A DNA stretch of 54,752 nucleotides from Clostridia bacterium (GCA_017632155.1 JAGBRZ010000225.1:1-54752), one strand, 5' to 3'; counted from the stretch's first letter, positions 43,020 through 52,257 are shown. Translations and numbers: made by a program. The notes: a model not told the origin generated them from the sequence alone.

Positions 43020-44258
43020 ATGTTTTTTGAAAGAGTAAAGGATTTCGACGCGGAAGTCGGCGCGGCATGTGGCAGAGAATTTGCACGTCAGTGCGGCAAC
43101 ATTGAGCTTATAGCGTCCGAGAACATCGTTTCCGAGGCGGTTCTTCTTGCCGCAGGCGGTGTGCTCACCAACAAGTATGCAGAGGGTTATCCCGGAAAGC
43201 GCTATTACGGCGGATGTGAGTTCGTTGACGAGGTGGAGAATATTGCCCGTGAACGCGCTTGCAAGCTTTGGGGAGCAGATCATGCAAATGTTCAGCCGCA
43301 CAGCGGAGCAAATGCAAACCTCGCGGCTTTCTTTGCACTTCTCAATCCCGGTGATAAGGTTCTTTCCATGAATCTTGCTCACGGTGGACATATCTCTCAC
43401 GGTCTGCCCATCAATATTTCGGGTAAGTATTTCACCATTTATCAGTACGGTGTTGATGCGGAAACAGGCCTTATAAATTACGATGAGGTTCGCCGTATGG
43501 CACTTGAGTGTCGCCCCAAGATGATCCTTGCAGGCGCAAGCGCATACCCCAGAATCATCGATTTTGCAAAGTTCCGTGAGATTGCAGACGAGGTTGGCGC
43601 ATATCTTATGGTAGATATGGCACACATCGCAGGACTTGTTGCAGCAGGCGTTCATCCCTCGCCCGTTCCTTATGCAGATATCGTTACCACCACCACTCAC
43701 AAGACCCTCCGTGGTCCCAGAGGCGGTCTTATCCTTTGCCGCGAGCAGTTTGCTGCTGCAATCGATAAAGCAATCTTCCCGGGCACCCAGGGCGGTCCTC
43801 TTATGCATATCATCGCCGCTAAGGCGGTTGCTCTCGGCGAAGCTCTTCGTCCCGAGTTCGTAGATTACCAGAAGCAGGTCGTTGCCAACGCTGCACGCCT
43901 TGCAAAGGGTCTTAACGACCGTGGAATCAAGCTCGTTTCGGGTGGTACTGAAAATCACCTTATGCTTCTTGACCTCCGTGACACCGGAATGACAGGCCGC
44001 GAGCTCGAAGTAAATCTTGATGCAGTTCACATCACCGCAAACAAGAATGCCATCCCCAACGATCCCCAGAAGCCCGCATACACATCGGGTCTCCGCGTAG
44101 GTACTCCCGCAGTCACCACTCGCGGCTTCGGACTTGAGGAAATGGACAAGATCGCAGGCTTCATCGCTGATACCGTATATGACTTCGATAACAAGAAGGC
44201 ATCTATTGCAGAAGGCGTTGCAGAACTTTGCGCAAAGTTCCCTATCTACGTAGGTTAA
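43020..44258 (+). CDS. glyA: Serine hydroxymethyltransferase
   Basis: A 412-residue PLP enzyme that interconverts serine and glycine with tetrahydrofolate, the main source of one-carbon units. Full-length and with all key blocks: [57 protein letters not shown] (Asp199, His202), the PLP lysine in [14 protein letters not shown] (Lys228), and [15 protein letters not shown] 43020 was chosen because GGAGG lies just upstream; an in-frame TTG at 43005 overlaps that RBS. It sits as an isolated housekeeping gene among the solute-binding paralogs, with its own promoter and terminator. No riboswitch could fit in the 31-bp leader. Confidence 0.98.
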   Translation: MFFERVKDFDAEVGAACGREFARQCGNIELIASENIVSEAVLLAAGGVLTNKYAEGYPGKRYYGGCEFVDEVENIARERACKLWGADHANVQPHSGANANLAAFFALLNPGDKVLSMNLAHGGHISHGLPINISGKYFTIYQYGVDAETGLINYDEVRRMALECRPKMILAGASAYPRIIDFAKFREIADEVGAYLMVDMAHIAGLVAAGVHPSPVPYADIVTTTTHKTLRGPRGGLILCREQFAAAIDKAIFPGTQGGPLMHIIAAKAVALGEALRPEFVDYQKQVVANAARLAKGLNDRGIKLVSGGTENHLMLLDLRDTGMTGRELEVNLDAVHITANKNAIPNDPQKPAYTSGLRVGTPAVTTRGFGLEEMDKIAGFIADTVYDFDNKKASIAEGVAELCAKFPIYVG

Positions 44259-44271
44259 TTTAGTCTAATAT

Positions 44272-44305
44272 AAGAACGGGCAGAGAAATCTGCCCGTTCT
44301 TTTTG
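44272..44305 (+). terminator. Rho-independent terminator
   Basis: Stem AGAACGGGCAGA / TCTGCCCGTTCT with a GAAA loop, followed by TTTTT. Confidence 0.9.
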
Positions 44306-44342
44306 AATAGCAATATTTGTCTATAATTGAGAAGTATTTGAC

Positions 44343-44371
44343 TTGACAAAAACTGCGGTATGTGTTATATT
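44343..44371 (+). promoter_or_regulatory. Sigma-A promoter for solute-binding paralog 5
   Basis: TTGACA (44343-44348), 17-bp spacer, TATATT (44366-44371). Confidence 0.78.
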
Positions 44372-44406
44372 TATTTATATAATTTACCACAAGGAGAATG
44401 ATGACA

Positions 44407-45903
44407 ATGAAAAAGAACGTTCGGCTACTGTCAGGTCTTTTGGCACTTATGATGATCTTAACTCTCTGCATATCTTGTGCTGAAACAGGATCTGAGAACG
44501 AAACAAGCTCAGAAATTGCTTCAACCACACCGCAAAACGTCGAATCCACGGCAGCTGTTGAAGAAACCACCTTGTACGAACCCGATGATCTTGATGAAAA
44601 ATATGAGCTGAATGAAGTCATTACAATGTATATCTGGTCCGACCATAGAATGAGAGAATTCTATGCAGAAGATAGCGGTGACAACATCGACAGTGCAATT
44701 TATAACCGAAATCTTAGGGTCGAAGACAGACTCGGAATTATTATCGAATTCGTTGAAGAGAAGGGCTCTCTCGACTTTTACAAGGATTGGAACAAAAAAG
44801 CCGAGAACGATTTTCTGTCTGATAATCTGTATGATATCTATTCCGGCTACAGCCGAGCTGTTCCTCTGCTTGCCATCAGCGGTATGACGGCGAATCTTCT
44901 TGAATATGAGGATTTCAATCTTGATAAGCCTTGGTGGCCCGATGCGCTCAACACCGAGTGTACGATAAAGAATAAGCTTTTCTTCTGCTCCGGCGATATT
45001 GCAACCAGCCTTCTTTGGTATATGGATGCAGTCTTTTATAACAAGGAAATCTACGATACCTATTATCTCGGTCAGCCTTCCCCCATGGATATGGTCGAAG
45101 CTAACGATTGGACGTTCGAAAAGCTTTTCAGCCTTACAAAGGATATTTTTGTTCCGAGCGCGGATGGCGCAGATGTAAATGCAAGCTACGGTATTTCTGT
45201 TTACGAAACCGATATCGATGCTTTCCAGATCGCCGCAGGCATCACCTCGCTTGAAAAGACCGAGGACGGCGGACTCAGAATTTCCGAGGCGTGGATGAGC
45301 CAGCGTTGCGCAGATGCTTGCGAAGCAGTGGGCAACTTCCTCAATACTCAAGGTGCTTTTCACGGTGATGATAAGGAAACAAGAAGTGTATTCTTCAACG
45401 AACAGTCCATGTTCCATGTTGACCGCGTTCTGATCGTTGCGGGTCAGGATAACACCGATACCGGTAAGATCGATTTTGAGTACGGAATTGTTCCGATGCC
45501 CAAATATGAAGTATCTCAGGAGAATTACAAGACCAATATCGGAAATTCCTTCTCGGTATACGCTGTCAACGCCAACTCCAAAAAGGCAGACGCGGCAGTA
45601 ATTACACTCGAGGCGATGGGCTCGGAAAACTATCGCTCCGTAACTCCCGCTGTATTTGAAGTTGCAATGAAGCAGAGATATGCATCCGATGCTCAGTCGG
45701 CAGTTATGTTCGACATCCTCAGAAGCACCGTTTCGTTTGATATCGGCAGACTTTTCTCCGCGCACTTCAGCAACTACACATCCAAGACTTTCCGCGTAAC
45801 CGCGCTTTCTACCAATCCTTCAGGCTTTTTGACTGTTGCAACAACCCGCTCGAAGGGTATCAACAGAAGCCTTGAAACGCTTATGGAAGCATTTGAAGAC
45901 TAA
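44407..45903 (+). CDS. Extracellular solute-binding lipoprotein, paralog 5
   Basis: A 498-residue lipoprotein (lipobox CISC, Cys24). Family blocks are MREFYAEDSGDN, DIYSGYSRAVPLLAISG, KPWWPDALNTECTIKNKLFFCSGDIATSLLW-type sequence, PMDMVEANDWTFEKLF, and NYRSVTPAVFEVAMKQRYASD. It is somewhat more diverged than paralogs 2-4. Three ATG codons follow AAGGAG (44391-44396); the third, 44407, was chosen because spacing is adequate and all paralogs begin MKK. Own promoter and terminator. Confidence 0.86.
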   Translation: MKKNVRLLSGLLALMMILTLCISCAETGSENETSSEIASTTPQNVESTAAVEETTLYEPDDLDEKYELNEVITMYIWSDHRMREFYAEDSGDNIDSAIYNRNLRVEDRLGIIIEFVEEKGSLDFYKDWNKKAENDFLSDNLYDIYSGYSRAVPLLAISGMTANLLEYEDFNLDKPWWPDALNTECTIKNKLFFCSGDIATSLLWYMDAVFYNKEIYDTYYLGQPSPMDMVEANDWTFEKLFSLTKDIFVPSADGADVNASYGISVYETDIDAFQIAAGITSLEKTEDGGLRISEAWMSQRCADACEAVGNFLNTQGAFHGDDKETRSVFFNEQSMFHVDRVLIVAGQDNTDTGKIDFEYGIVPMPKYEVSQENYKTNIGNSFSVYAVNANSKKADAAVITLEAMGSENYRSVTPAVFEVAMKQRYASDAQSAVMFDILRSTVSFDIGRLFSAHFSNYTSKTFRVTALSTNPSGFLTVATTRSKGINRSLETLMEAFED

Positions 45904-45912
45904 ATAGTAAAA

Positions 45913-45938
45913 CCCGAGGTCGCAGGACCTCGGGCTTT
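45913..45938. terminator. Bidirectional terminator
   Basis: Stem CCCGAGGT / ACCTCGGG (45913-45934), with CTTTAT to the right and TTTTAC on the minus strand to the left; it lies between two convergent genes. Confidence 0.8.
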
Positions 45939-45948
45939 ATGTATGAAA

Positions 45949-47013
45949 TTAATATACTTCCTTTTCGAACTTTTTCCAAGGAACATCAATGCCGGTCTCG
46001 TTGTCAAGAAGTCTGCCGATGTGGTAGAGAAGGGGAAGATCGTCAGCCTTGATAACTCCCATAGCTTCGAGAGTCTTAGCAGCCTCAACCGTTCTGCCTG
46101 CGATAGCGATAGACTCAAGAGTAACGCCCTTGAGAGCTTCCATAGCATCCTTGAAGCTCATGCCGGTGCCAAGGAGAGTACCGATCTTACGGGTTCTGCC
46201 GCCGAATACGGTAACGTAAAGGTCGCCTGCGCCAAGCTCAATGTTGTCGGGATGACCGCCGCAGAGGTTAAGAAGAATTCTCATCTCGCGAACTGCCTGA
46301 CCAAAGAGAGCTGCCTGGGAGTTGTAATGCTCGAACTCGCGACCCTCGCGCTTGTAGGACATGCCGATTGCAAGGGATACGCCAAGAGCGTATGCATTCT
46401 TGAGAGCAACTGCACACTCAACGCCGCGAACGTCGGTGGAAAGGCTTACGTGGTAGTAGGGAGCCTCAAAGAGATCACGGATCTCGCGGAGAAGCTCGAT
46501 CTTGCGTCCGCAGAAGGTTACGCAAGAGGGGTCAAGGTCTGCAAGCTCATAGCTGGTGCAAGGACCGCCGACAGCGCAGAAGTCGATGTTCTTCTTGCCG
46601 CAAGCTGCTGCAACCTCTTCCATACGCTCGGGGTAGGAGATCATCTTACCCTCGCCAAGGTGAATCATACCCTTGGAGATGGAAAGAACCGGAACTCCGT
46701 CGGGAAGGCGCGGAATTACGTAATCAAGATACCAGTCAAGACCAAAGCTGGAAACGCCGCAGATAGAAAGGTCAGCTCCCTCGAGAGCCTTGTCCATCTC
46801 GTCAACGGTGTAAAATTCGGTGCCTGCGGGAATGGGGCGCTTGAGGGTGAGGTGCTCGCCGGTTGCACGTGCGTGAGCGATTATCTCGCCGTCAAGGGGA
46901 GAGCCTACGTAGCGGATCTTGCATCCGTTGTAAGCAGCGGGCCAGGTGATGGAGGAGCCCATCATACCGCAGCCGATAACTGTGATAATGGGGTGTTCGG
47001 ACTTGTTTCTCAT
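45949..47013 (-). CDS. Glycerol-3-phosphate dehydrogenase-like protein (divergent GpsA)
   Basis: A 354-residue NAD(P)-dependent dehydrogenase of the GpsA fold, which makes sn-glycerol-3-phosphate for membrane lipids. It has the Rossmann motif GCGMMGSS near the N-terminus, SISKGM, GGPCTSYELAD in place of the usual SGPSFA.E, the catalytic-type lysine in VALKNAYALG, and GAGDLYVTVFGGRTRKIG matching the GLGDL..T..S..SRN block. The replaced motifs make it a divergent member, so the substrate is less certain than the fold. ATG 47013 was chosen since AAAGGA ends eight bases upstream; ATG 47022 abuts that RBS. Own promoter. Confidence 0.82.
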   Translation of the reverse strand: MRNKSEHPIITVIGCGMMGSSITWPAAYNGCKIRYVGSPLDGEIIAHARATGEHLTLKRPIPAGTEFYTVDEMDKALEGADLSICGVSSFGLDWYLDYVIPRLPDGVPVLSISKGMIHLGEGKMISYPERMEEVAAACGKKNIDFCAVGGPCTSYELADLDPSCVTFCGRKIELLREIRDLFEAPYYHVSLSTDVRGVECAVALKNAYALGVSLAIGMSYKREGREFEHYNSQAALFGQAVREMRILLNLCGGHPDNIELGAGDLYVTVFGGRTRKIGTLLGTGMSFKDAMEALKGVTLESIAIAGRTVEAAKTLEAMGVIKADDLPLLYHIGRLLDNETGIDVPWKKFEKEVY

Positions 47014-47049
47014 GTTTATCATCCTTTGTATAAATTTTTTCCAAATATT

Positions 47050-47078
47050 ATTATACTACAAAAGTATATCGATTTCAA
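47050..47078 (-). promoter_or_regulatory. Sigma-A promoter for the GpsA-like gene
   Basis: Minus strand TTGAAA (47078-47073), 17-bp spacer, TATAAT (47055-47050). Confidence 0.75.
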
Positions 47079-47140
47079 TACCTTTTTGAAAAAACGGCGT
47101 TTTGCCCATTTTGCCGTATAAGCGACATCGTTTTTATAGT

Positions 47141-47174
47141 AAAAATAACACCCGACGGATCGGGTGTTATTTTT
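47141..47174 (-). terminator. Terminator of solute-binding paralog 6
   Basis: Stem AAAATAACACCCGA (47142-47155) / TCGGGTGTTATTTT (47160-47173), just past the stop at 47181. Confidence 0.85.
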
Positions 47175-47180
47175 ATTAAA

Positions 47181-48677
47181 TTAACCAAGTGTGCTGATGA
47201 TCTTCGAGAGCGACTTGCTCCAAACATTTTTCTGACCTGCGTAGTAGGTGCTCCAAGAGGTGCTTCCGGTTTCCTGTGCTGCCTGACGGAAAGCTGCAAA
47301 GCAGTTGAGCTGGTCAGCAAAGAGACGGCCGGGGTCAAACACGAGTGTGTCGTGGAGAAGGTCGAACATTCTTGCGTTCTCGAGTGTGTCAAGATAACGG
47401 TACTGGAAAGCCTCCTGATAGATAACGGGAGTCAGATAGCGGTAGCCGTAAGAGGAAAGACACTCAAGAACAGCTGCGGACATAGAAGGATCTGCTGCAT
47501 TGGTGGGGATGGAGTACATACTTACCCAATAGCTTGTGATGGTGTAGTAATCTTCCTGATCCTTATCGTACATGGGGTAGGGAAGAACCGCAAAGTCGAA
47601 GTTTACTTCCTGGAGGTTGTTCTGAACGTCTGCGATCTGTCCGCAATGGAAGAGAACGTTACCGGAAGCAAATCCGTTTGCTCCGTTGATAGCAAGGATT
47701 TCAACGTCAGCGTTGTCAAAGAGAAGTCCACGGCAGGTCTGGAACCAAGTCTCAAGGCGTTCGCCCGCAAGGTCTTCAGACATAATGAGCTTTCCATCTG
47801 CATCGTGATCTACAAAGCGGAAGCCTGCGCCGTAAAAGAGGTTGTCGTAAGCAACGTTGTTGGGGAAGGTAATGCTGTATGCGGTGGAGCCGTCGGCATT
47901 GATGCCCTGAATGGTGCCGACAGCGATCTCCATAAACTTATCCATAGTCCACTCGTGCTTGTCAACGAGGTCATAAACGTTAGGGAGATTGTGGTTTTCG
48001 GCAAGGTCAAGGTTGCAGATAACGGACTGAACGTTACGAACGAGAGTACCGGTGATATCACCTGTAATGAAGTAAACGTTGTTGTTGATGTGGCAGGATT
48101 CCTGAATGTCGGAAGGCCACCAGGGTCTTTCCCAATCGAGATACTGAATCTTGGAGAGGTCCATATAAAGGTTCTTCATTGCACCGATGGGAGCTGCGGG
48201 AGTGTACTGACCGACAAGGTCGAAGGCATCGCTCTGACCTGCGTTAACGTTAGCCTCAACGGTAACGATAAAGGAGTTTCTGTTGTTCCAGTCACCGGTC
48301 TGCTTGGAAAGTGCAATATCAATGCCAAGTCTTTCTTCAACTCTTACCTGACGGTTATAGATCGCATCGTGGATCTTGTCACCGTTGGTGGTTTCATCCT
48401 CGTTCCATTCCCACATTGTCTGGTTGGACCAGGTGAAGATAACGAATTCTTCGCCGTTGTAATTGAGTTCGGGGAGTCTGTCGAGCTCGTAGCCGTTTTC
48501 GTCAACGGGATATGTAGTTTCGGGAGTTTCTGTGGTTGCGGCGGGAGCGTTGGTAGCATCCGGTGTGCTTGCGGTAGTTCCGTCGCCCTGCTCTGTGGGG
48601 GTGTTAGCACAGGAAGCGAAGCAAAGCGCGAACATCAAAAGTGCCATAATGCCTGCAAAAATGCGGATTTTTTTCAT
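47181..48677 (-). CDS. Extracellular solute-binding lipoprotein, paralog 6
   Basis: A 498-residue lipoprotein (lipobox FASC, Cys23), the most diverged of the right-hand set and encoded on the opposite strand. It keeps WNEDETTNGDKIHDAIYNRQ, RPWWPSDIQESCHINN, VYFITGDITGT, LVDKHEWTMDKF, YRYLTPVIYQEAFQYRYLD and MFDLLHDTLVFDPGRLF. ATG 48677 follows GAAAGGATG; a much longer open frame from 48848 overlaps the neighbouring phosphoglucomutase gene and the promoter, so it was rejected. The promoter -35 sits in one arm of a 12-bp inverted repeat. Confidence 0.85.
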   Translation of the reverse strand: MKKIRIFAGIMALLMFALCFASCANTPTEQGDGTTASTPDATNAPAATTETPETTYPVDENGYELDRLPELNYNGEEFVIFTWSNQTMWEWNEDETTNGDKIHDAIYNRQVRVEERLGIDIALSKQTGDWNNRNSFIVTVEANVNAGQSDAFDLVGQYTPAAPIGAMKNLYMDLSKIQYLDWERPWWPSDIQESCHINNNVYFITGDITGTLVRNVQSVICNLDLAENHNLPNVYDLVDKHEWTMDKFMEIAVGTIQGINADGSTAYSITFPNNVAYDNLFYGAGFRFVDHDADGKLIMSEDLAGERLETWFQTCRGLLFDNADVEILAINGANGFASGNVLFHCGQIADVQNNLQEVNFDFAVLPYPMYDKDQEDYYTITSYWVSMYSIPTNAADPSMSAAVLECLSSYGYRYLTPVIYQEAFQYRYLDTLENARMFDLLHDTLVFDPGRLFADQLNCFAAFRQAAQETGSTSWSTYYAGQKNVWSKSLSKIISTLG

Positions 48678-48710
48678 AGTTTTGCATCCTTTCATAATAT
48701 AATTAATATA

Positions 48711-48739
48711 ATAATACCATTTTTTTACCCCGTTGTCAA
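48711..48739 (-). promoter_or_regulatory. Sigma-A promoter for solute-binding paralog 6
   Basis: Minus strand TTGACA (48739-48734), 17-bp spacer, TATTAT (48716-48711). Confidence 0.78.
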
Positions 48740-48769
48740 GCAATTTTGCAAAAATCCTGACAACGGGGT
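48727..48769. promoter_or_regulatory. 12-bp inverted repeat overlapping the -35 box
   Basis: ACCCCGTTGTCA (48727-48738) is a perfect inverted match to TGACAACGGGGT (48758-48769), with a 19-bp gap. One arm covers the -35 region; the other lies at the 3' end of the phosphoglucomutase transcript. No T run follows the hairpin in either direction, so it is more like an operator pair than a terminator. Confidence 0.5.
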
Positions 48770-48777
48770 GCATTAAT

Positions 48778-50472
48778 TTATATTTGGGGTTCAAAAGCTG
48801 TTTTGAGTGCTTTGTATTTGCTCTCGGCACTTTCTTTGTCGGGAGCACAAACGCAATAGTAGAACTTGCACTTCGGCTCTGTTCCGCTGGGACGAACGGC
48901 TACCCAACATCCATCCTCAAAGATGAAGCGGAGAACGTCGGAAGCGGGGAATCCCGCGGTTTTCGTCTCGTTGGAAAGATAATCCTCTACCTTTACAACC
49001 TTCACGCCGCCAACTTCTGCGGGAGAGTCGGCGCGCAGACCGGCGGTAAGAGCCGCGATCTTAGCCTTGCCGTCAAGTCCGGGGAAGTAGAAGTTCGACT
49101 GCGAATCAAGGAAGTAACCGTATTTTTCGTGAATTGCGGCAAGAATGTCGATAAGGGTCAAACCGTAATTCTTGTAGTAAGCCGCTGCCTCGCAAAGCAT
49201 AAGAGATGCCTGAACGCCGTCCTTATCGCGGACAAAATCCGAAACAAGACAGCCATAGCTTTCCTCGTATCCGAAAACAAAGCCGTAATCGCCTGTGGCG
49301 CGGTGTTTGGCAATCTTCTCACCGATGAACTTGAATCCGGTCAGAGTCTTTTCGACCTTAACTCCGTATCTCTCGCAAATGCGGTCGCCGAGGTCGGAGG
49401 TAACAATGGTTGTCAGCATATAAGAATCTGCGGGGAGAGAATTTTCGGTGGTGCGGCGAGAGAGAATATATTCGAGAAGTACGGCAGCAGACTGGTTGCC
49501 CGTCATAAGCACCATTTCGCCCGCATTGTTAAGCGCGGCAACACCAAGGCGGTCGCAGTCGGGGTCGGTGGTGATGACGATATCAGCGCCCGTTTCCTTT
49601 GCGATCTTGAGTGCCTCTGTGTAAGCCTTGGGCGACTCGGGATTGGGCGATTCGGTGCCCGAAAAATCGGGGTCGGGATCGCACTGGGAGAGAACGGGAA
49701 TAACCTCGTAGCCGCAATCAGCAAGCACGCGGCGGACGGGAACATTACCCGTGCCGTGCTGAGGCGAGTAAACGACCTTCAGCTTTGCGGCGCTTTCTCT
49801 GTCACGAGAGATAGAAATATTTTCAACGCGCATAGCGTATTCGTCATCGATCGCGGGATCAAGCATAACGATTCTGTCGCCCGCTTCTTCAAGGGACAAG
49901 CAGGGAACAGCAAGCTCGTCTTTAACTTCAGAAACAAGACGGATGACCTTCTCGCTTTCCTCAAGAGAAAGCTGACAGCCCTCGGAGTCGTAGATCTTGT
50001 ATCCGTTATATTCGGGCGGATTGTGCGAAGCCGTGATCATAACTCCACCCGCCGCGCGAAGTTTGCGGACAGAGAAGGAAAGCATAGGTGTGGGACGGAG
50101 AGAATCGAAGATATAAGCACGGACTCCCGCAGCTGCAAAAACACCCGCAGTTGCAAGAGCAAACTCACGCGAGTAGCGGCGGTTATCGTGCGAGATGACA
50201 ACGCCCTTTTGGGCGGCATCCGCACCAAGGCTCTTGATATACTCGGCAAAACCGAGGCTGACGCGCATAACAGTGTAGATATTCATTCTTCCGATACCCG
50301 CGCCGAGAATACCTCTCATACCGCCGGTGCCGAATTCAAGCTCAGCGGCAAAACGCTCGGCAATAGCATTTTTGTCATCCTTTATAGAAATAAGCTCTGC
50401 CTTGATGTCGGGCGCAAGACCATCAAAACCAAGCCAGCGATCAAAGTCGGTCATATACTTTTCGGTAGACAT
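48778..50472 (-). CDS. Phosphoglucomutase/phosphomannomutase (alpha-D-phosphohexomutase)
   Basis: A 564-residue cytoplasmic enzyme that moves phosphate between C1 and C6 of glucose or mannose, linking sugar kinases to glycolysis and polysaccharide precursors. The four domain signatures are present: the phosphoserine loop TASHNP (147-152, Ser149), the metal loop DPDCDR (303-308), the sugar-binding loop GYEESYG, and the phosphate-binding RPSGTEPK near the C-terminus. Length matches the PgcA-type long form. ATG 50472 follows GAGGAG; a frame from 50490 starts before the RBS. Own promoter. It would accept glucose-1-phosphate made after a galactokinase/Leloir step. Confidence 0.95.
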   Translation of the reverse strand: MSTEKYMTDFDRWLGFDGLAPDIKAELISIKDDKNAIAERFAAELEFGTGGMRGILGAGIGRMNIYTVMRVSLGFAEYIKSLGADAAQKGVVISHDNRRYSREFALATAGVFAAAGVRAYIFDSLRPTPMLSFSVRKLRAAGGVMITASHNPPEYNGYKIYDSEGCQLSLEESEKVIRLVSEVKDELAVPCLSLEEAGDRIVMLDPAIDDEYAMRVENISISRDRESAAKLKVVYSPQHGTGNVPVRRVLADCGYEVIPVLSQCDPDPDFSGTESPNPESPKAYTEALKIAKETGADIVITTDPDCDRLGVAALNNAGEMVLMTGNQSAAVLLEYILSRRTTENSLPADSYMLTTIVTSDLGDRICERYGVKVEKTLTGFKFIGEKIAKHRATGDYGFVFGYEESYGCLVSDFVRDKDGVQASLMLCEAAAYYKNYGLTLIDILAAIHEKYGYFLDSQSNFYFPGLDGKAKIAALTAGLRADSPAEVGGVKVVKVEDYLSNETKTAGFPASDVLRFIFEDGCWVAVRPSGTEPKCKFYYCVCAPDKESAESKYKALKTAFEPQI

Positions 50473-50505
50473 TAAAATCTCCTCTTTCAAAAATAATACC
50501 TTATT

Positions 50506-50534
50506 ATTATACTATATTTGCGCGCGGTTTTCAA
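50506..50534 (-). promoter_or_regulatory. Sigma-A promoter for phosphoglucomutase
   Basis: Minus strand TTGAAA (50534-50529), 17-bp spacer, TATAAT (50511-50506). Confidence 0.75.
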
Positions 50535-50598
50535 GTGGTGTGAGGGAAAAATAAAGACTTTTCATCGCAAGATGGGACTTTTATTGTGCTTTTGCGCT

Positions 50599-50634
50599 AA
50601 AAAACGCCCAACGGATTTCTCTGTCGGGCGTTTT
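50599..50634 (-). terminator. Terminator of the FGGY kinase gene
   Basis: Stem AAAACGCCC / GGGCGTTTT (50601-50634); on the minus strand it ends in TTTTTT. Confidence 0.85.
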
Positions 50635-50637
50635 GAA

Positions 50638-52113
50638 TTATATTTTATTTTCAAACAGAGGCGCAAGTGTCTTATAAATCTTCTCAAACACACGGTAGCC
50701 TTTTTCGTAGACCGCAACCGCCTCGGGATTGGGCGTATAGACCTTTGCAATATTCACGCGACTTGCGGCATCCTCGATATCGTTGCATAGACCGAGCCCC
50801 ACGAGTGCGCAATATGCCGTACCCAAAGTTCCCGCGTGGCGTGTTTCTGCGGGGACCTCTATGGTTACGCCCAGTACGTCGGCGAGTATCTGCATCCAGA
50901 TTCCGCTGCAAGAACCGCCACCTATGGCGCGCACCTTTTCCGGAAGGTGGCGCCCCTTTTCTTTGAGGTTATACTCCGCGCCCATTCTGAGCTGATAGCA
51001 AACGCCCTCCATCACTGCACGCGTCATGTGACGGCGGTCATGGATAGCACCGAGTCCGAGAAAATTACCCCTTGCATCTCTGCCAAAGAGGGGAGGACGC
51101 TCTCCGTAAAACCACGGCGTCGCAAAAACTCCCTCCGAGCCTGCCGGAATATCCGCCAACTGCTGATCTAACAGAGCATATATACCGTCACCGAGAGTCT
51201 TCTTTTCCTCGCCGTAAAAGCGATCGATTGCCCAGTTGTAGGAAAGTCCGATCGCCTGCGAACCCATTATGTGAACATCTCTCTTGTTATCAAATGGAGA
51301 GAAGTACAACTCTTTGAATTCGTGCGCAAGAGTATATCCGATCCAACCCGACGAGCCGAAATAAATGTGCACACCGCCGATGGCAGCCGCGCCCGAACCC
51401 ATTGCGATGGCGTTGATATCACTTGTTCCACCAAAAACAGGCACTCCCTCGGGAAGGCCGAGTTCCGCGGAAGCCTTCTCGGTTACATAACCCACAAGAC
51501 CGCACGAGGGCGCGACCTGCGGGAACTTATCACGCGGAATATCCATAAAATCCATCATCTCGGCGTAAAAAGCATCAAGCTTCGAGTCGCTTGAGCGCAC
51601 AAAGCTGTTGCCCTCATCTACCGATGCCACACCCGTCGCGCGCCACTTGATATAGGAGTTGACCTCAAAAACCGTGGTGGCTTTTTCGAAGACATCGGGA
51701 CGGTTGCGGCGAAGCCAAAAAAGCTTGGGCCAATAATCCGCTGAGGTGAACGTGCCTTCCCCAAACTTCTCATTGAGAAGCCGCGCCTCCTCCACGGAGC
51801 GTGAATCAAGCCAAATGATACTTCGATGAAGCACGTTTCCTGCATTGTCTACTGGGATAATGCCCTTCCACATCGTGTCAAGAGCCATACCCATCACTTC
51901 CTCGGGTGCAACATTACCCTTTTCAAGCACAGCTTTGGTAACAGAGCAAACTCCTTGCCAGTAGTCGGCAGGATCCTGCTCGGCGATGCCTCCGTCTGCA
52001 GTATAAAGCGGATAAGAAGCTGTGGCGGTATAAGCAACCTCACCCTCGGGCGTGACCAAAGCGCCCTTGACACCGCTTGTACCGAGATCGTATGCCAAAA
52101 CGTATTTCTTCAT
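50638..52113 (-). CDS. FGGY-family carbohydrate kinase (xylulokinase-like)
   Basis: A 491-residue sugar kinase with the actin-like two-domain fold. The N-terminal phosphate loop is AYDLGTSGVKGALV (Asp9), with the family's ALDTMWKGIIPVD and IIWLDSRS motifs following, and the C-terminal FGGY signature block lies around MEGVCYQLR and RAIGGGSCSGIWMQILADVLG. Best overall resemblance is to xylulokinase (XylB), but the GTSDINAIAMGSGAAAIGG segment leaves other pentuloses or hexuloses possible. A GAGG-type RBS lies 12 bases before the ATG, which is a long spacing. It has its own consensus promoter; no isomerase or regulator is adjacent. Confidence 0.9.
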   Translation of the reverse strand: MKKYVLAYDLGTSGVKGALVTPEGEVAYTATASYPLYTADGGIAEQDPADYWQGVCSVTKAVLEKGNVAPEEVMGMALDTMWKGIIPVDNAGNVLHRSIIWLDSRSVEEARLLNEKFGEGTFTSADYWPKLFWLRRNRPDVFEKATTVFEVNSYIKWRATGVASVDEGNSFVRSSDSKLDAFYAEMMDFMDIPRDKFPQVAPSCGLVGYVTEKASAELGLPEGVPVFGGTSDINAIAMGSGAAAIGGVHIYFGSSGWIGYTLAHEFKELYFSPFDNKRDVHIMGSQAIGLSYNWAIDRFYGEEKKTLGDGIYALLDQQLADIPAGSEGVFATPWFYGERPPLFGRDARGNFLGLGAIHDRRHMTRAVMEGVCYQLRMGAEYNLKEKGRHLPEKVRAIGGGSCSGIWMQILADVLGVTIEVPAETRHAGTLGTAYCALVGLGLCNDIEDAASRVNIAKVYTPNPEAVAVYEKGYRVFEKIYKTLAPLFENKI

Positions 52114-52162
52114 GCAGTTTTACCTCGTTTTCATAAAATTGAAGCAGAAGCCTTTCGGGTTC

Positions 52163-52191
52163 ATTATAGCACACAATGCGGAAAAAGTCAA
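52163..52191 (-). promoter_or_regulatory. Sigma-A promoter for the FGGY kinase
   Basis: Minus strand TTGACT (52191-52186), 17-bp spacer, TATAAT (52168-52163). Confidence 0.85.
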
Positions 52192-52202
52192 TGTGATGCA
52201 GT

Positions 52203-52245
52203 AAAAAACAAAGAAATATGGGGCACAACGCTTTGCGTTTGCCCC
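52203..52245 (-). terminator. Terminator of the Gfo/Idh oxidoreductase gene
   Basis: Stem GGGGCAAACGC / GCGTTGTGCCCC (one bulge) in minus-strand orientation, followed by a T-rich tail ending TTTGTTTTTTAC. Confidence 0.7.
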
Positions 52246-52257
52246 TGATAAGATTAT

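Noticed and set aside
48733..50475. 580-codon open frame opposite phosphoglucomutase
   Set aside because: Antisense to a full set of phosphohexomutase motifs; no RBS and no domain.
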